NCBI RefSeq assembly: GCF_031181385.1
Contig: NZ_JAPSKV010000001.1
Location: forward strand, 496,001-560,000
DNA from: Fredinandcohnia onubensis
GTDB taxonomy: Bacteria; Bacillota; Bacilli; Bacillales; Bacillaceae_L
Length of the DNA stretch: 64,000 nt
Reading direction: 5' to 3'
Below are positions 56,906-64,000 of the stretch, in pieces. The notes below the pieces were generated by a model. The model did not search any database. It was not told the DNA's origin and saw only the letters and a list, made by a program, of their open reading frames with translations. The translations under genes were made by a program, and so were the position numbers. Position 1 is the first letter of the stretch, and each line of letters opens with the position of its first letter.

Positions 56906-57247
56906 ATGAATAATGCTGCAGGAATGATTGATACAATCACACTTGTACTCGGCGCTTGGTTAGCACTTCAGTTTACCATCAGCCTGGTTACAGTTTTACT
57001 AGGAAATGTTATGGTCGAATACGTAGAATTAGGGATTTTCAGAAATACAAACAACCCCTTTCTCAAATTCTTTACCTTCATTACTCTATTTGTATTCGGT
57101 CTAGGTCCTTTTATCTTTGAAAAACTAAGCAAGTTCTCCTGGCTTGTGAGGAGACTCCTCATGCTTGTCATCACACTCGTCATGGGAATTCTATTCATGA
57201 TTATCTATTACATTATAAAAGTGTCATTGCAGGCGGTGTTTTTATAA
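56906..57247 (+). CDS. small three-helix membrane protein, possible immunity protein
   Basis: 113 residues from ATG 56906, with AGGAT six bases upstream; ATG 56897 has no room for a site. Three membrane helices (about 8-32, 52-72, 78-110). Directly after the glycine-zipper protein. TspA-type depolarising effectors are neutralised by polytopic membrane proteins (TsaI), which this resembles only in layout. Family unknown. Confidence 0.6.
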   Translation: MNNAAGMIDTITLVLGAWLALQFTISLVTVLLGNVMVEYVELGIFRNTNNPFLKFFTFITLFVFGLGPFIFEKLSKFSWLVRRLLMLVITLVMGILFMIIYYIIKVSLQAVFL

Positions 57248-57268
57248 AAAACAAAGGAGGTACAAGTC

Positions 57269-58072
57269 ATGAACCATGCTTTAACATGCACAACGGAGGA
57301 ATTGGCATTATTGGTAACAGAGTGTGGATATCCAGCTGTTGCGAAAGGTATCGCAGAGGCTTCGTACGGCGAAAAGTCTCCTGCAGAATGGGATGCCATC
57401 ATGGAATCCACAATCCACCAGCTGGTAATCAAATCTCTGTGGGATCCTGATAAAAACGGTGAGGATGAGCATCCTCTTAGCGAAGAAATGCAGATTTTTA
57501 TCAAGCAATATGTAGAATCCAAATGGATGATCCGTTGCTCGAATATGATGGGTCGAAACGTATTAATGATCCATCATTTTGAGGAAGACATTTGGCTTGC
57601 CCATGTCATCGCAGAAGACATCATGCATGAATTTGCATTATTATCAAATGATGAAATTCCAACAGTGATTAAAGACTTTTATTCTTTCGAAGGTACAAAA
57701 ACAGAGGAAACTCAGGAGTTCTTCCTCACAGATAATCTGTTCGATTGGTTAAGTGACCAGTCAAAAACAGAGAAGGTCCGGAAGAAAGCAAAGTTTACAC
57801 CAACAGAGGAGCAGAGCTTCAATCTATTCATCAAGGACCTAGAAGAGCACGAGTGGTCACTTTATAATATTTCAAATTTCGAAATCCCGAACATTGAAGG
57901 TGATTTTCTCCTTGCAAATATCGTCTTCTTTTTACCATCAACAAAAGGAATGTGGATTGTGGAATATAAAGAAGATGCTAAAAATCCAGTCCACATTAAA
58001 CTAAATACGTACGAAGAATGGCACGAAATGCTCGATGCTGTAGGCACCGTGGCAGCCGCAATAGAAGTATAA
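57269..58072 (+). CDS. hypothetical protein, possible EspG-like secretion chaperone
   Basis: 267 residues, soluble, acidic, no signal. It opens LTCTTEELALLVTECGYP, which recalls the start of EspG-type chaperones (a helix after T-x-x-E-L), followed by mixed alpha/beta segments (MIRCSNMMGRNVLMIHHF, FLLANIVFFLPSTKGMWIVEY). EspG proteins bind ESX substrates and keep them soluble. The similarity is only by eye, so the role is tentative. AAAGGAGGT upstream; last gene of the locus, closed by a strong terminator. Confidence 0.5.
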   Translation: MNHALTCTTEELALLVTECGYPAVAKGIAEASYGEKSPAEWDAIMESTIHQLVIKSLWDPDKNGEDEHPLSEEMQIFIKQYVESKWMIRCSNMMGRNVLMIHHFEEDIWLAHVIAEDIMHEFALLSNDEIPTVIKDFYSFEGTKTEETQEFFLTDNLFDWLSDQSKTEKVRKKAKFTPTEEQSFNLFIKDLEEHEWSLYNISNFEIPNIEGDFLLANIVFFLPSTKGMWIVEYKEDAKNPVHIKLNTYEEWHEMLDAVGTVAAAIEV

Positions 58073-58101
58073 AAGATGACTTTCATAAGTCGTCTTTTTT
58101 T
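58071..58101 (+). terminator. terminator at the end of the type VII secretion locus
   Basis: AAAAGATGACTT pairs with AAGTCGTCTTTT over TCAT, followed by seven T residues. Confidence 0.92.
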
Positions 58102-58205
58102 ATCTCCAGAACTAGTCCTTTTTGCTTATTTCACACTTGTTTGTACATCATTTTATAAGCAATTGGCAAACTAAGGTTGGAAAATAATTCTGGAGGGTAT
58201 GCTGT

Positions 58206-61200
58206 ATGATTTTTTGGCAACACGTGCTGAAAATAGCGGTTCTATTTATTCTACTTTTAACAACTACAGTAAGCCCAGACGTGGTAGTTGCACAACGGGA
58301 CACAAAAGCGCCTGTCATCACACACAAACCTAAAACAACAAGTGAGCCACTATTACCCATCAAAATTAAGGCTGGAGCAACGGATGACACCGCCATACAA
58401 CGAGTGACGCTTTTTTATAAAACGGGTGACTCAGACGAATTCAAAGCAATCCCGATGAAATTGTACGAGGAAACATACATTGCTGAAATCCCGGGCTTCC
58501 ACGTATATGATGAAATCATTTATTATATCGAGGCGAGCGACGGGACCAATACGGAAAAAACGGAAGAGAACACAATCCAAGTTGTTCAAAAAGAGATTGA
58601 TTTTACAAAAATGCCTCAGCTTCTTGTGACGGAGGTTCTTCCCGACTCAACGAATGTGGGCAGTGCTGATGGATTTGAGTTCGTAGAAATCTACAATAAC
58701 AGCAACAAAGCAATCAACTTTAAGGATTATAAGCTTTACTATCGATACGGAAAGAATGGCCGAACAGATGTGATGTGGCCTTCTGTTAAAGAGAATGTGG
58801 TCATTCCTGCCCGCAAAACGCTTGTGCTATGGATTATAAATAGTGAAAATAGCGAGCAGACGGTGGAGGATTTTAATGCGCATTATGGAACTGATCTGAA
58901 AGAGTATCAAGATATAGTGCGGGTTCACAGTGGCGGTATGGCAAATAATAGCATGCGCGGTGTCGTGATTGGAACGAATACGCATCGCGAAATTTCCGTC
59001 GCCTACTATAACAAGACGGAAGTTGACAAGGCAATTATATACCGATATCCAACCAACAAATCCTCGGTCTCTAAAAGAATCGGCACAAAGGATGCGACTC
59101 CTGGTAAGGTGGAAAGTTACCAGGTACCGAAAAAGCCCGTTCAAATGGAGGAAGATTCTGTCCCACCGAGTATTGAGGACCTAACATTAAATTCTGAAGT
59201 CGATCAAAAAGACAATCTGGAACTCATCGTAAATGCAACAGACAACCATACCGTTAAATCTGTTAAGTTGCATTATAAAATCGACCAAGATGACGACTTC
59301 AATGAAGTCGTGTTACATGAGAGTTACGATGATTTACTTTATCATCACACCATTCAGTCACCAGCATTAATTGGACGCGAGTATATTGATTATTACTATG
59401 TCGTATCCGATGGAAGCAATGAGGTAAAAAGTAAGACTTATCGGATAAACATCAACAATGAACTCGACCACTCAAGTCTAAGACTTAATTTAAAAAATGA
59501 AGTAATGCTTCGTGGGGAAAAAATCATCAAGGCTACTTCAGAAGAAAACACGCCATTGAAGCTGATGATTGATGGAAATGAGGTTCAAGAGGGCATCTAT
59601 CGTTCACTTGAACACACCGCCTATTTTGCGTTTGAGGCAAATGGTTTGAATACGTATTTTCAAAATGCTGTCACGATGGGCAAGGAAGTTTTACATGTAA
59701 TGGACCAGGATTGGCTCACGGAATGGAAAACATTCACGATTCCGATTGAGTCGGAGCAACTTCCCGTTGGCAATACAACGATTACGATTCGTTCCGGAAA
59801 CAAGGCTTCACCGTTTGAACTTTGGTCGAGGGAAAATCGCGATGACTTTCAATTGCGTAACGTGCGACTCATCCTTGGCGATGGAACGGTGATCAAGGAT
59901 CCAAATTATAGCGACCCCGATCGCGTTCTGAACATGGGTGATCAACATAAGCATGCCGATTTTACCTTTACAATTACGGAAAAAGAGGCACGTTCACTCA
60001 CGTATAAATGGAATACTACTGAGGTACTCGACAAAAAACATTTGGTCACAGTTCAGGCTGGTGATCAAAAGGTTACATCACGAGTTTTGGTGGATAATAG
60101 AGCTCCAACTATCAAAACAAACCTGAAAAAGAAACCATACAAGGGTGCCTTTACAATTGATGTGGACGTGAAGGATAAGCTTTCTGGTGTTGAAAAAAAG
60201 TCGGTAACCTTGGATGGAGAGGAAATTGAGGTTCCGTTTGAAACATCGTCCGCAAAGCTAAAACCAGGTAAACACAAACTCAAGGTACATGCGATTGACA
60301 AAGTAGGCAATGAAACAAAGGATGTCTTCTATTTTAAAGTTGTGAATGAAAAACCGAAAAAACCAGAGCGTATTTCACCGAAGGGTAAGATTGACGGCGA
60401 TCCACTTTTACAAGTGAAGGTGAAGGATCCGACAAAGGATAAGCTCGATGTAACCTTTTATGAAGCCTACAAGCATGACGTGAATTCGAGTGTAAAAGGG
60501 TTTAAAAATGCTACTGATTTCGAACCGCCAAGTTTGATGGTTCCAGAAGGGGAGGAAGCTTTCACACCAGAGGATATCTCGCTTGTTTCAAAAGAGGATG
60601 GCCGCTATTTGGTCACGGATTCTGATGCGAAATTTCCGTATCACCGTTTTGATGTCACGGTTGATGAGTCTCTCGGTGACAATGACAGGGTTGAGCTTTT
60701 ATGGAAAGGGAATTCACTTAAAGGTCGGAAGGTTTCAATGTATGCATGGAATCACAATGAGGACAAATGGGTTATGCTTGATTTTAAGGTAGCAGGCTCT
60801 AAGGATTTTTCGTTGACCTCGGATGTGCTGGTCCGAGATTATGTGCGGAATACGAAAATCAATGTCCTGATTCAAGACGAAATTGCAGAAGAATTTGATT
60901 ACACCTTCGTCTGGATGTCCGACACCCAATTTTACTCTGAGAGCCATCCGGAGATTTTCAAGGAACAAACGGAATGGATTGCAAAAATGAAGAAAAAGCT
61001 TAACATCAAGTATGTGTTTCATACCGGTGATTTGGTCAATCAATCGAGGAAAAAGAAACAGTGGCAAAATGCAGATAAATATATGAAGGTATTGGATGAC
61101 AATAACATTCCATACGGTGTGTTAGCTGGGAATCATGACGTTGACCAGGTGAATAATGATTATTCCGAGTTCTATCGGTATTTCGGAGAGGACCGTTTTA

Positions 61201-61961
61201 GAAATAAACCTTATTATGGCGGTTCGTACCGAAATAACCGTGGCCATTACGATTTAATTTCAGCGGGTGGCAATGATTTTATCATGGTATACCTAGGTTG
61301 GGGTATAACAGATGAAGGCATTCAATGGGTAAACGATGTACTAGCTGCCCACCCAGATCGCAAGGCGATTCTAAACTTCCATGAATATTTGCTTGCCACA
61401 GGGACAAGGCATCCGATAGGTGAGAGGCTTTTTAATGAAATTGTTGTGCCAAACAAAAATGTCATTATGGTGTTGTGTGGCCATTACCATGAGGCACAAA
61501 CCTATATCGATGAAATTGACGACGATGGTGATGGTGATCCAGATCGTACCGTTACGCAAATGCTAGCTGATTATCAAGCTGGTCCAGAAGGTGGCCAAGG
61601 CTATATGAGGCTCCTGCATTTTGACCAAGTTAACAATCGAATTTTGGTTAAAACATACTCACCTTATATGGACGACTACAATTTTTACGACTTAGATATC
61701 TATCCGCAGAAAGACCAATTTGTCATTGAGATGGATTTAGCACCAGTGACCAAGCGGGTCGCAACCGATTACTTTACGGTCAATGTTTATACAGATCGGG
61801 TAATCGGTACTGATAAAGCCAAAAGCGGCAAAACCGCAAAGGCCTTGTGGACGGGGCTAGAAAGTGACCGATTATACTCGTGGTATGCTGTTGTTGAAGA
61901 CAAGTACACAGGACGAATAGTCTCAGATATTTGGACATTTCGTAAAATTTCAAGCCACTAA
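58206..61961 (+). CDS. secreted lamin-tail and metallophosphoesterase multidomain protein
   Basis: 1251 residues. Sec signal peptide (1-30, cut near VVVAQ). Order: Ig-like domain (30-130), lamin-tail domain (LLVTEVLPDSTNVGSADGFE onward, 138-290), a second Ig-like domain (310-420), a carbohydrate-binding-like region (430-620), a further Ig-like unit, then a calcineurin-type phosphoesterase (about 900-1200) with SDTQFY, GDLVNQS, GNHD, and GHYHEAQ metal ligands. A D-D-D-G-D-G-D-P-D loop near 1110 looks Ca-binding. No wall anchor is seen. Role likely in scavenging phosphate from external esters or nucleic acids. GGAGGG upstream of the ATG. Confidence 0.88.
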   Translation: MIFWQHVLKIAVLFILLLTTTVSPDVVVAQRDTKAPVITHKPKTTSEPLLPIKIKAGATDDTAIQRVTLFYKTGDSDEFKAIPMKLYEETYIAEIPGFHVYDEIIYYIEASDGTNTEKTEENTIQVVQKEIDFTKMPQLLVTEVLPDSTNVGSADGFEFVEIYNNSNKAINFKDYKLYYRYGKNGRTDVMWPSVKENVVIPARKTLVLWIINSENSEQTVEDFNAHYGTDLKEYQDIVRVHSGGMANNSMRGVVIGTNTHREISVAYYNKTEVDKAIIYRYPTNKSSVSKRIGTKDATPGKVESYQVPKKPVQMEEDSVPPSIEDLTLNSEVDQKDNLELIVNATDNHTVKSVKLHYKIDQDDDFNEVVLHESYDDLLYHHTIQSPALIGREYIDYYYVVSDGSNEVKSKTYRININNELDHSSLRLNLKNEVMLRGEKIIKATSEENTPLKLMIDGNEVQEGIYRSLEHTAYFAFEANGLNTYFQNAVTMGKEVLHVMDQDWLTEWKTFTIPIESEQLPVGNTTITIRSGNKASPFELWSRENRDDFQLRNVRLILGDGTVIKDPNYSDPDRVLNMGDQHKHADFTFTITEKEARSLTYKWNTTEVLDKKHLVTVQAGDQKVTSRVLVDNRAPTIKTNLKKKPYKGAFTIDVDVKDKLSGVEKKSVTLDGEEIEVPFETSSAKLKPGKHKLKVHAIDKVGNETKDVFYFKVVNEKPKKPERISPKGKIDGDPLLQVKVKDPTKDKLDVTFYEAYKHDVNSSVKGFKNATDFEPPSLMVPEGEEAFTPEDISLVSKEDGRYLVTDSDAKFPYHRFDVTVDESLGDNDRVELLWKGNSLKGRKVSMYAWNHNEDKWVMLDFKVAGSKDFSLTSDVLVRDYVRNTKINVLIQDEIAEEFDYTFVWMSDTQFYSESHPEIFKEQTEWIAKMKKKLNIKYVFHTGDLVNQSRKKKQWQNADKYMKVLDDNNIPYGVLAGNHDVDQVNNDYSEFYRYFGEDRFRNKPYYGGSYRNNRGHYDLISAGGNDFIMVYLGWGITDEGIQWVNDVLAAHPDRKAILNFHEYLLATGTRHPIGERLFNEIVVPNKNVIMVLCGHYHEAQTYIDEIDDDGDGDPDRTVTQMLADYQAGPEGGQGYMRLLHFDQVNNRILVKTYSPYMDDYNFYDLDIYPQKDQFVIEMDLAPVTKRVATDYFTVNVYTDRVIGTDKAKSGKTAKALWTGLESDRLYSWYAVVEDKYTGRIVSDIWTFRKISSH

Positions 61962-61968
61962 TTATTAT

Positions 61969-61999
61969 TTTGTAATATTAATTTATTTATCATTACAAA
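61969..61999. other. AT-rich inverted repeat after the phosphoesterase gene
   Basis: TTTGTAAT (61969-61976) and ATTACAAA (61992-61999). It could be a weak terminator; no T-run. Confidence 0.3.
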
Positions 62000-62169
62000 C
62001 TAATGATGTAGGTGTATTTTGTTACTTTACCACGTTATTTTGCTGGCGTTTACTTGCTTTTGAAGCCGTGTTATACTTCCAAAGGTTATTTGGGCGCAAA
62101 TACGCAAGACAAGTAGCATCTGTCATTTGAACGGTGCTAGTTGCTAGGATTGTATACGGGGGTAGTTTC

Positions 62170-63036
62170 ATGAATAGAAGAAGACGTCAGCACGAAGTTC
62201 ATCCAACACTTCAAAAGGTAAAGGAATTCATATACATACTGCTGGGTTCGGCCACAGTGGCTCTATCGTTCAATTTGTTTCTACTGCCGAACAAGGTGGC
62301 ATCTGGTGGTGTGAGTGGGATTAGTACCATCCTGAACTCCCTTTTCGGTTGGGAAGCAGCCTATGTTCAGTGGGCATTTAATATCCCATTATTCATTGCA
62401 GGAATCATTTTTCTCGGAAAGATGTATGGTGCCCGAACGTTAATTGGCACTCTTTTCTTACCATTTGTTGTTTATCTTTCTAGAAATATGGAACCCGCAA
62501 CGTTGGATCCATTACTGGGTGCTTTATTCGGAGGAATTGGAGTCGGTTTGGGACTCGGTATTACTTTTCGAGGCAATGCGTCGACAGGTGGGACAGACCT
62601 CGCCGCTCAGATTGTTCACAAGTTTACAGGAATCTCCCTTGGGAAAAGTGTTGCTTTTATTGATGGCTTGATTGTTTTGACCGCGGCAATTGTGTTCGAT
62701 ATTGAGAGTGGGCTCTATGCGTTAATTGGACTTTTCGTTACAAGTAAAACGATTGATTTGGTACAGGTAGGTTTAGGTAATTCGAAAATGGCTCTCATTA
62801 TTACGAATCGTCAGGACGAAGTGCGACAGGAGATTTTTGACAAACTGGACAGAGGGGTGACCAAACTCTCTGGATATGGGGGTTACACTGACGATGAGCG
62901 ACCGATGCTCATGTGTGTAGTCGATCAAAAAGAGTTCACAAAATTGAAACAAGTGGTTCAAAGCATTGATACATCTGCATTTGTCGTCGTTATGGACGCA
63001 GCGGAGGTATTAGGAGAGGGTTTTAAAAGAGTCTAA
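62170..63036 (+). CDS. YitT family (DUF161/DUF2179) membrane protein
   Basis: 288 residues from ATG 62170 (GGGGGT upstream), not the frame's first ATG at 62134. Five to six membrane helices with the family motif ASGGVSGISTIL (near 45-56) and GNASTGGTDLAAQI, and a cytoplasmic DUF2179 domain at 200-285. Function of YitT proteins is unknown. In B. subtilis a protein of this family (YvjA) is encoded near prfB and cccB, supporting that this is the core region resuming after the insertion. Confidence 0.9.
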   Translation: MNRRRRQHEVHPTLQKVKEFIYILLGSATVALSFNLFLLPNKVASGGVSGISTILNSLFGWEAAYVQWAFNIPLFIAGIIFLGKMYGARTLIGTLFLPFVVYLSRNMEPATLDPLLGALFGGIGVGLGLGITFRGNASTGGTDLAAQIVHKFTGISLGKSVAFIDGLIVLTAAIVFDIESGLYALIGLFVTSKTIDLVQVGLGNSKMALIITNRQDEVRQEIFDKLDRGVTKLSGYGGYTDDERPMLMCVVDQKEFTKLKQVVQSIDTSAFVVVMDAAEVLGEGFKRV

Positions 63037-63091
63037 AAGGGGTATAATAAAAATTGTATAATGGAAAAATTTATTACAGGGGGTAAATTCT

Positions 63092-63436
63092 GTGAAACGT
63101 AAGCTATTCAGTATTCTATTAGGAACATCACTTGTATTCGCGTTAGCTGCATGTGGCGGTGGGGACGACAATGCAGGAGACGCACCAGCAAGTGACAATG
63201 GCGGCGGCGGAGAAGCTACCGTTAACGCTGAAGAAATTGCTCAACAAAACTGTGCATCTTGTCACGGACAAGATTTTGGTGGTGGAGCAGGTCCTGACCT
63301 TACAAAGATCGGATCTAAATACAGCCAAGATGAAATTGCCGGAATCATCGAAAATGGTCAAGGCTCAATGCCTGGTGGCATCATCAAAGGTGAAGAAAAA
63401 GACGCAGTAGCTGCATGGCTAGCTGAGAAAAAATAA
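63092..63436 (+). CDS. cccB: cytochrome c-551 lipoprotein
   Basis: 114 residues from GTG 63092 (AGGGGG upstream). Lipobox LAAC (C21 lipidated), a Gly/Asp linker, and one haem c site C54-A-S-C57-H58; the axial Met is in [10 protein letters not shown]. Membrane-attached electron carrier on the outer face, as B. subtilis CccB. It follows the YitT gene by 55 bases, with two -10-like TATAAT boxes in between (63045 and 63056 region). Terminator directly after. Confidence 0.93.
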   Translation: MKRKLFSILLGTSLVFALAACGGGDDNAGDAPASDNGGGGEATVNAEEIAQQNCASCHGQDFGGGAGPDLTKIGSKYSQDEIAGIIENGQGSMPGGIIKGEEKDAVAAWLAEKK

Positions 63437-63448
63437 TAAGTATGTCAG

Positions 63449-63480
63449 GCCTTCCGGGTGAACCGGAAGGCTTTTAATTT
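63449..63480 (+). terminator. cccB terminator
   Basis: GCCTTCCGG (63449-63457) and CCGGAAGGC (63463-63471), perfect 9-bp stem, then TTTTAATTT. Confidence 0.93.
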
Positions 63481-63502
63481 TGATTTTTGTTGTATTTTGG
63501 GA

Positions 63503-63627
63503 TTGGGCACAATTATTAGGGGTTAGGGAACAATAAATCGGGCTTAGGGCACAATTATTGAAAGTTAGGGCACAATTATTCGAACTTAGGGCACAATTAT
63601 TAAAACTTAGGGCATAATCACAAAATA
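63503..63627. repeat. 21-bp-period tandem array (second locus)
   Basis: Six units of TTAGGGCACAATTATTNNAAN start at 63503, 63523, 63544, 63565, 63586 and 63607. The three central units are nearly identical. It shares a 27-base identical stretch (63545-63571) with the array at 41140-41166. Confidence 0.88.
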
Positions 63628-63721
63628 ACCATCAAATTTCAAAAACAATTTGTCCAAATAGAAGAAGGATTAACCGACTATTTTGTCGAATAACCCATAA
63701 AAAGGAAAGGAGTAGATGTAT

Positions 63722-64000
63722 TTGATAAAAAAAGTACGTACAGTACCAATTGAAATTTTAATCCTTGAAGCACTTTTGCGGAGATTACGGCCAGACTATC
63801 CAAAAATAACACAAATTCAAGCAGAATTAGCGAAAAGAAAGAAGGGATACCGCGGAGAGCTTTCATTAAATTATTATTTCGACCTAATTGACACACCTGG
63901 ATACCTCATCTTACACAATATCAGGATTTATGACGGTAAATCCTACTTCCAAATTGATACTCTTATCATAACCTCAAGTTTTTATCTAATCATAGAAATA
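63722..64000 (+). CDS. NERD-domain protein, 5' part (runs off the window)
   Basis: 93 codons from TTG 63722 to the edge, with AAAGGAG (63706-63712) nine bases upstream; ATG 63716 is in frame but too close to the site. A basic N-terminal helix (EILILEALLRRLRPDYPKIT) is followed by G-Y-R-G-E-L-S-L-N-Y-Y-F, the Gly-x-x-Gly-Glu signature of nuclease-related (NERD) domains, then YLILHNIRI and FQIDTLIITSSFYLIIEI strands with the expected core Asp. Bacillaceae carry many NERD proteins of uncertain role. Confidence 0.8.
   Translation, partial: MIKKVRTVPIEILILEALLRRLRPDYPKITQIQAELAKRKKGYRGELSLNYYFDLIDTPGYLILHNIRIYDGKSYFQIDTLIITSSFYLIIEI

Noticed and set aside
62127-62156. TTGAAC-18-TGTATA as a promoter for the YitT gene
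   Set aside because: It would start transcription at or after the ribosome site of the ATG at 62170.

Overview
The window looks like chromosome from a low-GC, Gram-positive, spore-former-type Bacillaceae (Bacillus sensu lato). Evidence: the hpf-secA-prfB order, an RF2 gene with the programmed frameshift, FbpA, a CccB-type cytochrome c lipoprotein, AGGAGG ribosome sites with many TTG/GTG starts, YesMN/LplABC-type genes and a Firmicutes-type ESX (type VII) secretion ATPase. No tRNA, rRNA, CRISPR array, insertion sequence or phage was seen.

Layout. 1-6.4 kb holds core genes: the tail of a TadC-like gene, a broken zinc-ribbon gene, hpf with a SigH-like promoter and structured leader, a GGDEF cyclase, secA and prfB. 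6.5-12 kb holds small accessory units: a membrane microprotein plus FbpA, a DUF4230 protein, a chemoreceptor, and a LysR regulator divergent from a TauE/SafE exporter. 12-35 kb is one large sugar locus: YesN/YesM two-component system, an LplB/YtcP-type ABC importer with its lipoprotein, a cytoplasmic sialidase, YesL, NanA, NanE, NanK, LacZ, an SGNH esterase, then a gal operon (galK-E-T-M) and a LacI-type regulator. The simplest reading is that sialylated galactosides such as sialyllactose are imported whole, cut inside the cell, and fed into the Nan and Leloir pathways.

35.7-58 kb is a non-canonical type VII secretion locus. It has an EssC-like FHA-FtsK ATPase, a YukD/EsaB-like protein and three WXG100-type proteins, but no recognisable EsaA, EssA or classical EssB. 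In their place is a phospho-signalling set: an FHA protein, a PP2C phosphatase, a Ser/Thr kinase with TPRs, a membrane protein whose tail is a ladder of Thr-rich FHA-ligand-like motifs, and an 1801-residue wall-spanning protein with about 17 Ig-like repeats. Two likely effector-immunity sets sit in it: a lipase with its toxin domain first (TslA-like) between two paralogous lipoproteins, and a glycine-zipper protein followed by a small membrane protein. 58-64 kb holds a secreted lamin-tail/metallophosphoesterase protein, a YitT-family protein, cccB and the start of a NERD-domain gene.

Repeats: at least eleven copies of a 29-bp palindrome (two sequence types) are scattered through the window, several touching stop codons and one forming the 3' end of galM. 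Two arrays with a 21-bp period share a long identical core. If the usual prfB-(yvjA/cccB) neighbourhood of Bacillus holds, the stretch from about 6.4 to 62 kb is a large block inserted within a conserved core neighbourhood.
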